Shown: positions 16,128-24,377 of the stretch, in pieces
Layout: each line of letters begins with the position of its first letter
Position numbering within the stretch: the first letter of the stretch is position 1
DNA from: JABDBE01 sp049585795
Lineage (GTDB): Bacteria > Acidobacteriota > Terriglobia > Terriglobales > Acidobacteriaceae
Assembly: GCA_049585795.1 (NCBI GenBank)
Contig: JBAVAQ010000019.1
Coordinates: 8,424-72,423 of the forward strand
Direction: 5' to 3'
Length of the DNA stretch: 64,000 bases
Made by a program: the position numbers and the translations under genes
Notes under the pieces: generated by a model
What the model was told of the DNA's origin: nothing
What the model saw: the letters and a program-made list of their open reading frames with translations, nothing else
Database searches by the model: none

Positions 16128-16381
16128 TTCCTGCGCCTGGGCTCAGCGACCTTATCGAATGCCTGGCGCACCCTAGCCGATGCCTGCAAGATTAGCATTC
16201 CCCGAACTAGGTCACCTGTATTGTCCGCGTCGCGGGCAAATGGAGAGCCATCTCTCGTTGGCAGGCCGTTTCGCTTAGAACCGGGGCCAATGGCGGCGCA
16301 AATGGTCTCCTTCGTCCTCTCATCGGCGTTTCCAGCGTGGCGTCAGGCCGGCTTCTTACAAGGTTTTTCGAGGACCGCCCG

Positions 16382-16414
16382 CACAAAGGTACAACCAATA
16401 CCATCGTCTGATTG
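16382..16414 (-). promoter_or_regulatory. Conserved regulatory motif, copy C
   Basis: The plus strand reads CACAAAGGTACAACCAATAC then CATCGTCTGATTG. The CCAATACCATCGTC core is kept, but the left dyad half is degenerate. The HbpS-like gene starts 107 bases downstream on the plus strand, the same orientation and spacing as copies A and B. The rest of the 16128-16520 gap shows nothing else I can name. Confidence 0.6.
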
Positions 16415-16520
16415 TTCAAAACCCACCCTTCTGCTTTGATAACCTCGTGTTGTAGCTTCAATCAGAATCTGCATCTAGGAAACATTTCAAGATAACTTTG
16501 TAGCCTTTCGGAGGAAAATT

Positions 16521-17054
16521 ATGTCCGGCAAAACAGCAGAGATCGCCATCGAAGCGCCGCTCACGTCGAATCCTCTTGATGTCATCCCAGACGAAATACC
16601 ATTCGATGTGCCCTATGGCCGCCCGATATCACTATACCGAGCCCAGGCGGTCATTCAAGCCGCTGTGGCAGAGGCCAGGAGGCGGAATTGGAAAATGAAC
16701 GTGGCCGTAACCGATTCCGGTGGCAACTTAGTTGCCTTCCAACGAATGGACGGCGCGATGCTCGCCTCCATTCAGATTGCGCAACATAAGGCGCGAGCAG
16801 CCGTGACCTTCCGGCGGCCAACGAAGGTCTTCGAGGACGGCATCAACCTTATGCATCTCAACTATCTGCTCGCGTTCGATGGAATCATCGCCTCTCGGGG
16901 TGGCATTCCACTGATTGACCAGGGCGATCTTATTGGCGCAATCGGTTGTTCGGGAGGCACGGATTCCCAGGACGAAGTCATCAGCAAGGCCGGGGCGGAA
17001 GTAATTAATGAACCCCGAAGAGGAACAAATGATACAGAGCTCGAGAAAGCGTAG
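16521..17054 (+). CDS. GlcG/HbpS-family haem-binding-like protein
   Basis: The 177-residue protein belongs to the GlcG/HbpS (DUF336) family: QAVIQAAVAEARRRNWKMNV, then VTDSGGNLVAFQRMDGA, the central KARAAVTFRRPTK helix and GGIPLIDQGDLIGAIGCSGG. Members bind haem or modulate two-component sensors, and others form part of glycolate or diol pathways. It is about 30 residues longer at the N-terminus than the core domain but lacks a clear signal peptide. TCGGAGGAAAATT precedes the start. Copy C of the conserved motif lies 107 bases upstream, so regulation by the local two-component system is plausible. Confidence 0.88.
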   Translation: MSGKTAEIAIEAPLTSNPLDVIPDEIPFDVPYGRPISLYRAQAVIQAAVAEARRRNWKMNVAVTDSGGNLVAFQRMDGAMLASIQIAQHKARAAVTFRRPTKVFEDGINLMHLNYLLAFDGIIASRGGIPLIDQGDLIGAIGCSGGTDSQDEVISKAGAEVINEPRRGTNDTELEKA

Positions 17055-17128
17055 GGTGGGCGCCGCGAGGGTGCGAGGCGAGCGAACCGTTTTCTCCATT
17101 CGAATCGAAACTTATATATAATCCGCCG

Positions 17129-17638
17129 ATGCAAGGAATGCCCTGGAGCACAATTGCGCTCGGCTCGCTGTTGCTCATCTCGGCCTCGAAAGGAGGGCAG
17201 GAAGTGCAATCCCCGCAACCTGAAAAGTCGAAGCCGCCCGTCAAAACGGAGCAGCGCGGGCGCGTCATTGGAATCGGCGGTGTCTTCTTCAAATCCGCGA
17301 ATCGTGATCAGATGCACGAATGGTATTCGAAGCATCTTGGACTCGCTGACACGGGCTCAGGCGCGATGCTTCCCTGGCGCGAACACGACGATCCGCAAAA
17401 AGAACACGTTACAGTTTGGACTATCTTTGGCGCCTCCACGAACTATATCCCAGCCACGCAACCGCTCATGATCAACTACATCGTGGACGACATGGATGCT
17501 TTGCTCGACCGCTTAAAACAAGAGGGCGTAAAGATCGACGCCAAACGAATGGATGAATCCTACGGTCGCTTTGCCTGGATCTATGACTCGGATGGAAATA
17601 AGATTGAGCTCTGGCAGCCGCTGCCCGCAAAGCCCTAA
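17129..17638 (+). CDS. VOC-family (glyoxalase-like) protein with N-terminal signal
   Basis: The 169-residue protein opens with a short hydrophobic segment (WSTIALGSLLLISASKGG), possibly a signal peptide, then a single VOC domain pair: VIGIGGVFFKSANRDQMHEW, YSKHLGLADTGSGA, and YGRFAWIYDSDGNKIELWQP with the metal-ligand Glu. VOC proteins include glyoxalase I, dioxygenases and antibiotic-binding proteins; the full set of metal ligands is not obvious here, so the substrate is open. It follows the HbpS-like gene by 74 bases on the same strand and converges with the DoxX gene at 17689. Confidence 0.85.
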   Translation: MQGMPWSTIALGSLLLISASKGGQEVQSPQPEKSKPPVKTEQRGRVIGIGGVFFKSANRDQMHEWYSKHLGLADTGSGAMLPWREHDDPQKEHVTVWTIFGASTNYIPATQPLMINYIVDDMDALLDRLKQEGVKIDAKRMDESYGRFAWIYDSDGNKIELWQPLPAKP

Positions 17639-17688
17639 AGGGCCTTCCGCTGCACTTACTCAATCGGTTTTCTGTAGCTACGGATCGA

Positions 17689-18162
17689 TCATGTCCATAA
17701 CTTGCCGGCGAGCCAGTAATCGACACTGAACTTTCCCGGGCCGGAGCAGATCAGCCAGATAAAGAAGAGCACATACAGAACCTCCGGAAGGTAGAGGAAA
17801 TCGTCGAGCCAGCTAAGAGGAGAAAGTCCCTTAGGCAGGGTGGAAATCGCGCTAGTCAGGGTGGCCACGGTCATATCGATCAATAAAGCCACGCTGGCCG
17901 GACTCGAAAGAAACCCCACGGTCAGCAAGGATCCACAAACGAACTCGACACCCGCCACGAAATAAGCCGTCTGCTGGGGAAACGGGACTTTGGCCTTAAC
18001 CAGCGTCTCATAAACAGGTTTCGTGCCGCCAGCGACAAACAATTTGTTTCCGCCGGAGATGGCGAAGAAGAGCCCCAGCGAAACGCGTATCAGCAGGATG
18101 GCATATTGTTCCAAATCACTGCTACCCAGCAGCGCAAACTGGACCAACCGTTTCCAATCCAT
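17689..18162 (-). CDS. DoxX-family membrane protein
   Basis: The 157-residue protein has four predicted membrane helices and the DoxX signature: AILLIRVSLGLFFAISGGNK, KAKVPFPQQTAYFVAGVEFV, and a Gly-rich third helix VCGSLLTVGFLSSPAS. DoxX-type proteins are inner-membrane components linked to thiol or sulfur oxidation and to membrane redox stress responses. It is read together with the NTF2-like gene at 18195 (32-base gap). Function beyond membrane redox association cannot be stated. Confidence 0.88.
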   Translation of the reverse strand: MDWKRLVQFALLGSSDLEQYAILLIRVSLGLFFAISGGNKLFVAGGTKPVYETLVKAKVPFPQQTAYFVAGVEFVCGSLLTVGFLSSPASVALLIDMTVATLTSAISTLPKGLSPLSWLDDFLYLPEVLYVLFFIWLICSGPGKFSVDYWLAGKLWT

Positions 18163-18194
18163 CTCTTATCCCTCCATCGGTTTCGGCCTCGAGA

Positions 18195-18614
18195 TTATGC
18201 CTCCATCCGTTCGACCCATTGAGCGCGAAATGCGGGGGCCGGGAATGGATCCGCAAAGTACTGGGTTTCCCGGGCAACCTTGTCGTCGATGAACTCCATG
18301 ATGCTCACGGTGTAGGACGGCTTGCCGTCATAGGTCAGGATGAGTTCGGTCACCCAAAGATCATCGCCGCCAATGATTCGTTGAACAGCAAACCGCTTTT
18401 TGCTCGGCTGACTAGCGCGTTGGCCCTGTATGTTGCGCCGACCGCGGGTTCGCTCGCCTGACTGCGGGTAGTCCAGCACCGCGTCCTCGCGATAGATGAG
18501 GTGCTCCGTTTCAAAATCGTTGGCATCGGATGCCGCCCAATGCTGATTCAGTGCCGCACGGATCTCTTGATCTCGCGCTCCAGAACACCGCTCCTTCTTT
18601 TCTAGATCGTTCAT
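18195..18614 (-). CDS. SnoaL/NTF2-like protein
   Basis: The 139-residue protein fits the cone-shaped NTF2/SnoaL fold: ALNQHWAASDANDFETEHLI, YREDAVLDYPQSGERTRGR, then strands LWVTELILTYDGKPSYTVSI and MEFIDDKVARETQYFADPF. The residues that would line the pocket (Asp in DAVLDYP, His in the first helix) are present, but the family covers isomerases, hydrolases and binding proteins. It is upstream of doxX on the same strand. A second, destroyed SnoaL-like gene occurs at 938, and is not a close copy. Confidence 0.85.
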   Translation of the reverse strand: MNDLEKKERCSGARDQEIRAALNQHWAASDANDFETEHLIYREDAVLDYPQSGERTRGRRNIQGQRASQPSKKRFAVQRIIGGDDLWVTELILTYDGKPSYTVSIMEFIDDKVARETQYFADPFPAPAFRAQWVERMEA

Positions 18615-18679
18615 CTTGAGCCCTCAATTTGACAAGAAACTAAATGCTTCAGCGGACTCGGAGTGTACGACTCGTCCGA

Positions 18680-18931
18680 CTAAGGTTGGAACCCCTCCGC
18701 CATCCACTTGGCAAATAGTTCAATCCGAGATTGCTGCCAAGGGCCTTCTCCTTTTGGTGGTGGGGGCGGCATTACGGCGCCGCCGATTCCACGAATGCGA
18801 TTGTAGATGGCGCCAGCGTGCTTTTTGACGTCATCGTAACTTCCCAGATTGAACGCCTTGCTCATGCCTTGAATGTCCCACTCGGTAAAGAGCGGGCGAA
18901 TATCCATTTGAAAGCTCGTCGTCTTCGTCAT
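18680..18931 (-). CDS. Small conserved protein of the DIRPLFT type
   Basis: The 83-residue protein reads MTKTTSFQMDIRPLFTEWDI, then FNLGSYDDVKKHAGAIYNRI and SRIELFAKWMAEGFQP. The pattern DIRPLFT, YDDVKxxA, MPPPPP, W..SRI.LF.KWM..G resembles the haem-free relatives of short cytochrome-like domains that appear in soil bacteria as one-domain proteins of unknown role. No CxxCH is present. No signal peptide is visible. I see no operon partner: the NTF2-like gene starts 66 bases downstream on the same strand. The stretch 18932-19114 between this gene and the next has no gene. Confidence 0.7.
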   Translation of the reverse strand: MTKTTSFQMDIRPLFTEWDIQGMSKAFNLGSYDDVKKHAGAIYNRIRGIGGAVMPPPPPKGEGPWQQSRIELFAKWMAEGFQP

Positions 18932-19114
18932 TGTGCCTCACAGGTATTGGATTATACGGATGTCGCGGTCTGCTTCGGGCAACGACCAATTTTGATATCT
19001 GGCCGAACGACTCGAAGAAATGTTCCTTGGCTTCTCGCGCTTGCAACGGGGTCGATGAGCAGATACATGAGTTCCGTCTTTCCAACGGAGTTTGGAAACG
19101 CGTCGAGCGCCGCC

Positions 19115-19959
19115 CTAGCGCGCGATTTGGCCCAGGTAGTATCCGACTCGATTTTCGACGTCCCCCGGCTTGTGGAAGCCGCGCGCCATCAGCTGTTTGA
19201 TCCCCTCTTGGGCGGCAGGTCGCCCGAGCGAAGCGATGCACGCATCCCACCCGGCGCCGAGCTCGACGTCCGGCGGCAGGCTGGTGTTCACGAGGCGCTT
19301 GGTCTGGGCGATCGCCCATTTGTCGAACTTGGCGATCCGGGTTGCGAGCGCCTCTACGAACGCATCTAGCTCGGCGTCGGGCAGGGCGCGATTAATTTAA
19401 CCGTAAGCCTCGGCCTGATCTGCTCTGATGTCTTCCGAGCTCAAGAGCACTTCGAGGGCGCGGTTTCGACCGATGAGCCGGGAAGCCGGGCCATGGGGCC
19501 GCCACCGGCGACCATCCCCACGCCCACCTCCCATTGCGAGATGATCGTCTTCTCGCGACTGGCAAAACTCATGTCGCAGGCCAGCGTGATCTCGCTGCCG
19601 TTGCCGGTCGCACGGCCGCGGATGAGCGCGATGGAGGCAACTGGCAAGCGGGTCAGACGCACAAGGAAGTCCGGCCAAGGCGGCAAGCCCGTGGGACCCT
19701 CCGGCATCGAGGTCAGGTCTTCAATCTTGGCCGTGAAATCCGAGTGATTCAAGAAGTAGTCGTCGACCGCACTATCGAAGACCACGACCCTGACCTGCCC
19801 GTCGGCCTCGAGCGCGTCGATCACTTCCTGAAACTGCTTGACCATTTCCGGGCCCATGACGTTGATCGGTGGATTGTCGATCGTGACACGCCAATAGGCG
19901 GGCGACCGCCGGGTCAGGCGAATCTGTACGAGTTTCGCAGGTGCGTTCATAGTTGCCAC
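19115..19959 (-). pseudogene. Enoyl-CoA hydratase/isomerase-family gene, broken
   Basis: From a GTG at 19959 (GGAGGG seven bases upstream) the frame reads NAPAKLVQIRLTRRSPAYWR, then IDNPPINVMGPEMV and the crotonase core LPVASIALIRGRATGNGSEI with oxyanion-hole residues. A frameshift near 19480 moves GGPMARL into SRLIGRNRALEVLLSSEDI; a TAA at about 19391-19389 then interrupts AEAYG-NRALPDAELDAFVEAL, and the reading continues to a TAG at 19115. With these two lesions repaired, the product would be a full-length crotonase of about 280 residues. It appears recently inactivated because the tail is still clean. Copy D of the conserved motif lies about 210 bases upstream. Confidence 0.85.
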
Positions 19960-20170
19960 GGGATTTCCCTCCGTATTAGTCTCGGAAGTCAGTTGATTAA
20001 AGCCGACAATAGCCGTCGGCCGTTCGTAGTTCATTCGTTGCGGCAGATGCACACATAGCGCACGACAATCTCAAGAACTTAGAGCTTCGATCCGAAATCG
20101 TCACTTGGGTGACACAAACCATCCGGCTACATAAGGCTGTCGCCATTTAGCCAGAACAAAATGGGCCGCG

Positions 20171-20205
20171 CAATTGGACGATGGTATTGGTCATACTTTC
20201 GTATC
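20171..20205 (-). promoter_or_regulatory. Conserved regulatory motif, copy D
   Basis: The plus strand reads CAATTGGACGATGGTATTGG followed by TCATACTTTCGTATC. Compared with copy B only a few positions differ. In the consistent orientation this copy faces the broken enoyl-CoA hydratase gene (start 19959). It also lies only 13 bases before the possible ATG at 20218 of the divergent nitroreductase-like gene, so it could serve both directions. Confidence 0.65.
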
Positions 20206-20217
20206 GACTGCAGTGAA

Positions 20218-20727
20218 ATGGCCCAGGTCGTGACCATGAACAGTGTCGTGCGGTATTTTCTTCGAGTACCGGTACACGTTTACCGTTGGCGACTAGGCCG
20301 CCTGCTGGGAAGGCGCTTCTTGCTCTTGACGCACATCGGACGCCGCACTGGCCGGCGCCATCAGACCGTCCTCGAAGTTATGGAGTACCACCACGACGGC
20401 CCTGAAGCGGTGGTGATGAGTGGCTTCGGCCGCAACGCGGAATGGCTCCGTAACATTGAAGCCGCGACCGGTGAGGAAATCACCATTGGTGCGCAACATT
20501 TCGCGGCGGTCCATCGCTTTCTGAGCGATGATGAGGCGACGAAAGTGGTCAGCGGTTATGAGCACAAAAACTGGTTTATGGCTCCGATTATTCGCCATGT
20601 GCTGAGCCGCTTGCTGGGTTGGCGGTATCGCGGTTCCGAAGCGGACCGCCTGAGATTGGTCAGGCAGTTGCCATTAGTCGCCTTTCGGCCGACGCGATCT
20701 GAAGTTTCCGGGCGCTTCTCCGGTTAG
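20218..20727 (+). CDS. Deazaflavin-dependent nitroreductase-like (DUF385) protein
   Basis: The 169-residue protein has the split-barrel pattern of F420/deazaflavin-dependent nitroreductases: RFLLLTHIGRRTGRRHQTVL, EVMEYHHDGPEAVVMSGFGR, AEWLRNIEAATGEEITIG. Members reduce nitro compounds or quinones with F420 or bind flavin or haem. F420 use in this organism is not shown by the window. Start is uncertain between ATG 20218 and 20236; a start at 20161 would lie before motif D and is unlikely. It is divergent from the broken hydratase gene. Confidence 0.8.
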   Translation: MAQVVTMNSVVRYFLRVPVHVYRWRLGRLLGRRFLLLTHIGRRTGRRHQTVLEVMEYHHDGPEAVVMSGFGRNAEWLRNIEAATGEEITIGAQHFAAVHRFLSDDEATKVVSGYEHKNWFMAPIIRHVLSRLLGWRYRGSEADRLRLVRQLPLVAFRPTRSEVSGRFSG

Positions 20728-20884
20728 GCAGCATTGTGAGTTCTCGATCTTGTAGACTCATTTTTCCGGTTTCTTCTGAGAGTGGTTTTCCAAAGTACTG
20801 CAACCTTGTATCCTAGCTGCACTCCATTGAGGCCGAGGTGGTCCCATTTCATTTGCGGTCGACGATCTTGTAGCGCTTGAGAGT

Positions 20885-22717
20885 TTGTCCTCGCGAGAGC
20901 AAGCGACGCGGGTTTACGAACTGCTGCGGATGTTTCTGGATATTCCGGTCGAGGCGCGAACCGAAGCGCTTTCACGGCTCACGGCGGCGATCGCCAGCCG
21001 ACCCGACGGCGAAGCCATTCATTCGGCGCTGCGCGAATTCTGGTCTCATCACTCTTGCGTGCGTGTAATTTCAGAGGCGGGCTTGCCTAACGAGGTATTC
21101 CTGTTGCGCGAATTGCTGGCGAGAGCTCTCAGGCACTTATTGCCGGTGGATGAGGTCGAGGGCGATCTTTACGTATTAATGGATTCTTTAAACTTGAAGG
21201 AATCCGACGCGCGCTGGCTCGCTACCTTGCCCGATTCTCTGGTGGCTTTGTGGGCCGAAATTTTCCGGCCTACGCGTCCCGCCATTCTTGCCAGTTGCAA
21301 AATTCTTGCGCTGCGGGCTGCCAACATCGCGTTGGCGCGCGACTTGATCGAATTTGCCGATGACGAAGACATTGCCAAATCGAGCTTCTTTAACCTCCCG
21401 GCCGTGGTGGAGCATGTGGCTCGTCATCCCCAAGACTTCCACAGTTGGGAAGAGCAGCGGGCTGCATGTGACGCGCAACTGCAGGCTGTGAATCGACTGA
21501 TCGAGGAAAAAGGTTCCACTGCGGATTTAGTTTTTCGGGTACGCCTGCTGCGTTCACTGCTGGGAAGAATTCAGCAAGTCATCAGCCTCGAACAAGTTGG
21601 TTCGGACGCCAGCAAACTCGCTGTCGTAATTGTGCACGGCTTCGCTTCGCAACGGCGCATTCGGACCGTGCTCAGCGCGAGCACCCGCCGTCTGGCGCGA
21701 AGCGTGGTGGAGAGAACCGGACGCGCCGGCAAGCACTACATTGCGCGCAATGCGGCGCAATGGAGAGCCATGGGCCAGGGAGCAATTCTCGCCGGCGTGA
21801 TCACATCTTTCACCGCCTTATTCAAGTACTCGATTGCTTCAGCAATTCATGCTCCCATGCTTTTGGCCTTTGCGCTTTCAATGAACTATGTGGTCAGTTT
21901 TCTGCTCATGCAGGCGGGCGGATTCTTGCTCGCCTCGAAAATGCCCGCAGCCACGGCGGCCACTTTGGTCGATGCCATGGAAGACCCGGCAAAAGATCAC
22001 ATGGCAAGTCTGAAAGCGATTTCCGAAACCCAGTTCATCGTTACCGTCAGCAACCTGGTCGGGGCCGTTCCGGTCTCAATTCTTATCGATCGGATTTTCA
22101 TCGCAATCACTGGGCACCCGTTCCTTACGGCTGCGGAGGCGGAGCATGGTGTGCACATGCTTTTTCCGCACGCCTCCCTGACCATTGTTTTTGCCATCGT
22201 CACCGGCGGTTTTCTCTGGCTTTCCTCGCTGGCAACCGGATGGACCGCGAATTACCTTGCCCTGCACGATATGGCGACGGCGATCTCAAATAGTCTTCGC
22301 ATTCGAGACCGGCTCGGGCCTAAGCGGGCGGCGATGCTGGCGAACTGGACGCGGCACCACGCGGCCGGATCTGTTGGGTTCATCGTGCTGGGCTTTCTGC
22401 TCGGCGTTGTGCCCGTGATGGTTGAGCTATTTGGAATTCCTCTTGAGGTTCGCCACGTCACCCTCGCCGCCGCAAGTCTTGGCTACGCCCTCGACGGAGG
22501 GCATGTGTATGCCGAAGTGGGCTGGCAAGACGCTGTCGCGGCTTTCTCAGGTATCGCGATGATCGGCCTTCTGAATATCTTTACCTCGTTTGCGCTGAGT
22601 TTTCTCTTGGCCGTACGCGCCCGCAACATCGGGGAGAAACAGTCCCGCCGCTTCTTACGCGAAATCGGACGGGAGCTTCTCGCAGACCCGCTAGCGTTCC
22701 TGCTTCCTCGGCGTTAA
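20885..22717 (+). CDS. Gcr-type 'site-specific recombinase' family membrane protein
   Basis: The 610-residue protein matches the family named after gonococcal Gcr (SpecificRecomb): an all-helical N-terminal half, then AMGQGAILAGVITSFTALFK, FALSMNYVVSFLLMQAGGFL and ATLVDAMEDPAKDHMASLKA, and at least six hydrophobic spans between about 290 and 590. Despite the name, the sequence shows an integral membrane protein and no recombinase catalytic residues, so I describe it as membrane protein of unknown function. The first usable start in frame is TTG 20885, though coding-like sequence (VDDLVALESL) runs further up to a stop at 20828; an ATT at 20846 is possible. A hairpin terminator follows at 22722. 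Confidence 0.85.
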   Translation: MSSREQATRVYELLRMFLDIPVEARTEALSRLTAAIASRPDGEAIHSALREFWSHHSCVRVISEAGLPNEVFLLRELLARALRHLLPVDEVEGDLYVLMDSLNLKESDARWLATLPDSLVALWAEIFRPTRPAILASCKILALRAANIALARDLIEFADDEDIAKSSFFNLPAVVEHVARHPQDFHSWEEQRAACDAQLQAVNRLIEEKGSTADLVFRVRLLRSLLGRIQQVISLEQVGSDASKLAVVIVHGFASQRRIRTVLSASTRRLARSVVERTGRAGKHYIARNAAQWRAMGQGAILAGVITSFTALFKYSIASAIHAPMLLAFALSMNYVVSFLLMQAGGFLLASKMPAATAATLVDAMEDPAKDHMASLKAISETQFIVTVSNLVGAVPVSILIDRIFIAITGHPFLTAAEAEHGVHMLFPHASLTIVFAIVTGGFLWLSSLATGWTANYLALHDMATAISNSLRIRDRLGPKRAAMLANWTRHHAAGSVGFIVLGFLLGVVPVMVELFGIPLEVRHVTLAAASLGYALDGGHVYAEVGWQDAVAAFSGIAMIGLLNIFTSFALSFLLAVRARNIGEKQSRRFLREIGRELLADPLAFLLPRR

Positions 22718-22721
22718 CGTC

Positions 22722-22744
22722 AAAAGCCATGTCGGATGGCTTTT
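22722..22744 (+). terminator. Hairpin terminator after the Gcr-type gene
   Basis: AAAAGCCAT, loop GTCGG, ATGGCTTTT: a perfect nine-base stem starting five bases after the stop codon, with A and T runs at the ends, so it could work in both directions. Confidence 0.8.
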
Positions 22745-23283
22745 CACCGCGGTCATCCTGAGGCAGCGGAGCCTCCGGCAAAGCCGGAGACTCCCAACGA
22801 AGGATCTCTGCACTCGGTCCTTTCCCACCCGAACCAAACCGAGGGGTGCCCTATCTTTGCGTTCTGTGCGCTAGGGTGGGAGCCGATCCTGCCAAAGCGC
22901 CTCCAGCATCGCGAGATAACTCCGTCATCCCCGGCATAGCGAAATAACTCTGTCATCCCGACCGAAGCGAAACGCAGTGGAGGGGCACCCTGTGTTCCGC
23001 GCGATCGACCATGGATTAACGCGTCACCGACCCTGCGGTTTTGGGAAGGGCACGACTTCAGTCGTGCCACTACCATCCCCATAAACACAGGGCTTCAGCC
23101 CCTGAGGGACCTGCCCACGCAAGCAACGGAGAAGCCGAGCGCACCAGAAATCGAATCGCAGCGGACGGCGCGTCGCCGGAAACAGGCTGGCGTCCTCCCC
23201 ACCGTACGGATGCGTCCAGCCGAGGAAAATCCCCGCACAAGCGAAGCTTGAACTCGCCGGCCCCGAGAGTAAAATGAGCAGGC
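22745..23283. other. Repeat-rich gap without genes
   Basis: The stretch holds short genomic repeat units and no supported gene: GTCATCCTGAGGCAGCGGAG at 22756, two GTCATCCC units near 22923 and 22953, the palindrome at 23049 and CAGGGCTTCAGCCCCTGAGG near 23090. Such units (GTCATCC, GCACGACTTCAGTCGTGCC, GGGCTTCAGCCC) are scattered in acidobacterial genomes. They lie directly upstream of the TIR gene. Confidence 0.6.
23049..23068. repeat. REP-like palindrome
   Basis: GGCACGACTTCAGTCGTGCC: nine-base arms around TC. A related palindrome lies at 24289-24314, so two such units frame the TIR gene. Confidence 0.75.
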
Positions 23284-24132
23284 ATGGCCAAGTCTCGGCG
23301 CGCTGCCCCGCCATCACCGACACAGCATCACCCTACCATCTCGCCGGAGATCGCCCTGAAAAGACTGCAAAAGCTTCTGGACCAAATACCGGACGTACGA
23401 TCGCGGGGCCACGCTTCCCCTGAGCTTTCGACGTGGCAGGGAAATATCAAGATTGTGCTGTCTGAGTTGTACGGCGAGAATTCCCTTATTTTTAAGGAAT
23501 TCAAAGGAATCTGGTTTAGTCCAGGTATGTTCTATCAGGGACAGCCCGAGTCCGATTTTGTAACGGCGTGTAACTCCGGACTGGATCATGCGAGAGGGTT
23601 CTTGCAGTCCCGGATCAGCGATCTGCGGGAAAGCGTCGGCGTAGAAATCGAAGCGTCGACTGGCGACTCATTCAATCTCAGTTCATCTGCTCGTCGCATT
23701 TTTGTAGTGCATGGCCACGACCACGGAAACAAAGAGACGGTGGCGAGGTTCCTTGGCGGATTAGATCTTGAACCGGTCATCCTGCACGAACAAGCGGACC
23801 AAGGCAACACGATCATCGAAAAGTTTGAAGCGCACGCGTCGGACGTGCAGTGTGCTGTGGTCATTCTCACCGCCGACGACATTGCTAGTTCGAAAGCAAA
23901 TCCTGAGCAAAAGGAGTTCCGAGCGCGACAGAATGTAATTCTTGAGCTCGGATTCTTTGTTGGAAAATTGGGTCGAGATCGCACGTTCGCGCTCGTCGAA
24001 AAGGGCGTTACCTTGCCTTCCGATATCCACGGCGTTGTCTACATTCCATTGGACGCTGGGGGGTGGAGACTTCATCTCGTGAGAGAACTTAAGGCTGCGG
24101 GACTCCAGGTGGATGCCAATCGAGCATTCTGA
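23284..24132 (+). CDS. TIR-domain protein, CAP12/Pycsar effector type
   Basis: The 282-residue protein has an unassigned helical N-terminal half (about 1-135) and a C-terminal TIR-like domain of the CAP12/PycTIR type: RRIFVVHGHDHGNKETVARF at 138-157, VILHEQADQGNTIIEKFE, AVVILTADDI and RARQNVILELGFFVGKLGR with the presumed catalytic Glu221. In this family the TIR domain cleaves NAD+ when a cyclic nucleotide or another signal is sensed, killing or arresting phage-infected cells. No cyclase gene is next to it, so the trigger, probably the N-terminal half, is unknown. It lies between REP-like palindromes and is followed after 245 bases by a coupled membrane/secreted gene pair. Confidence 0.85.
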   Translation: MAKSRRAAPPSPTQHHPTISPEIALKRLQKLLDQIPDVRSRGHASPELSTWQGNIKIVLSELYGENSLIFKEFKGIWFSPGMFYQGQPESDFVTACNSGLDHARGFLQSRISDLRESVGVEIEASTGDSFNLSSSARRIFVVHGHDHGNKETVARFLGGLDLEPVILHEQADQGNTIIEKFEAHASDVQCAVVILTADDIASSKANPEQKEFRARQNVILELGFFVGKLGRDRTFALVEKGVTLPSDIHGVVYIPLDAGGWRLHLVRELKAAGLQVDANRAF

Positions 24133-24288
24133 GGCGTTCATGGGCAGGGAGGTGTTGGTAATTCCCCGCCGGCCCATCGCCCTTGCACGGGAAGGCCGAG
24201 TCGCCAGCTTCAATTTCTCCGCCTCCATTTCCCGAACAACCGGTAGACAGAATCGGCTCGCGAGCGTATAAAATAGTTCGAACTCTGA

Positions 24289-24314
24289 GGGGGGCACGGT
24301 TCAAGCCGTGGCCC
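24289..24314. repeat. REP-like palindrome between the TIR gene and the membrane pair
   Basis: GGGGCACGG, TTCAAG, CCGTGGCCCC: nearly perfect arms; the same class as 23049-23068 (GGCACG...CGTGCC). Confidence 0.6.
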
Positions 24315-24377
24315 CTTCGGCTTTTGGGCGAACGAATCCGGCGACGTCGGCCCGGCGACCAAAAAAGGGGCAACCAA

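Noticed and set aside
20161..20217. Earlier ATG for the nitroreductase-like gene
   Set aside because: It would place the conserved regulatory motif inside the coding region and adds residues not typical of the family.
20885..22717. Treating the Gcr-type protein as a mobile-element recombinase
   Set aside because: It has membrane spans and no tyrosine or serine recombinase residues; no att sites or partner genes are near.
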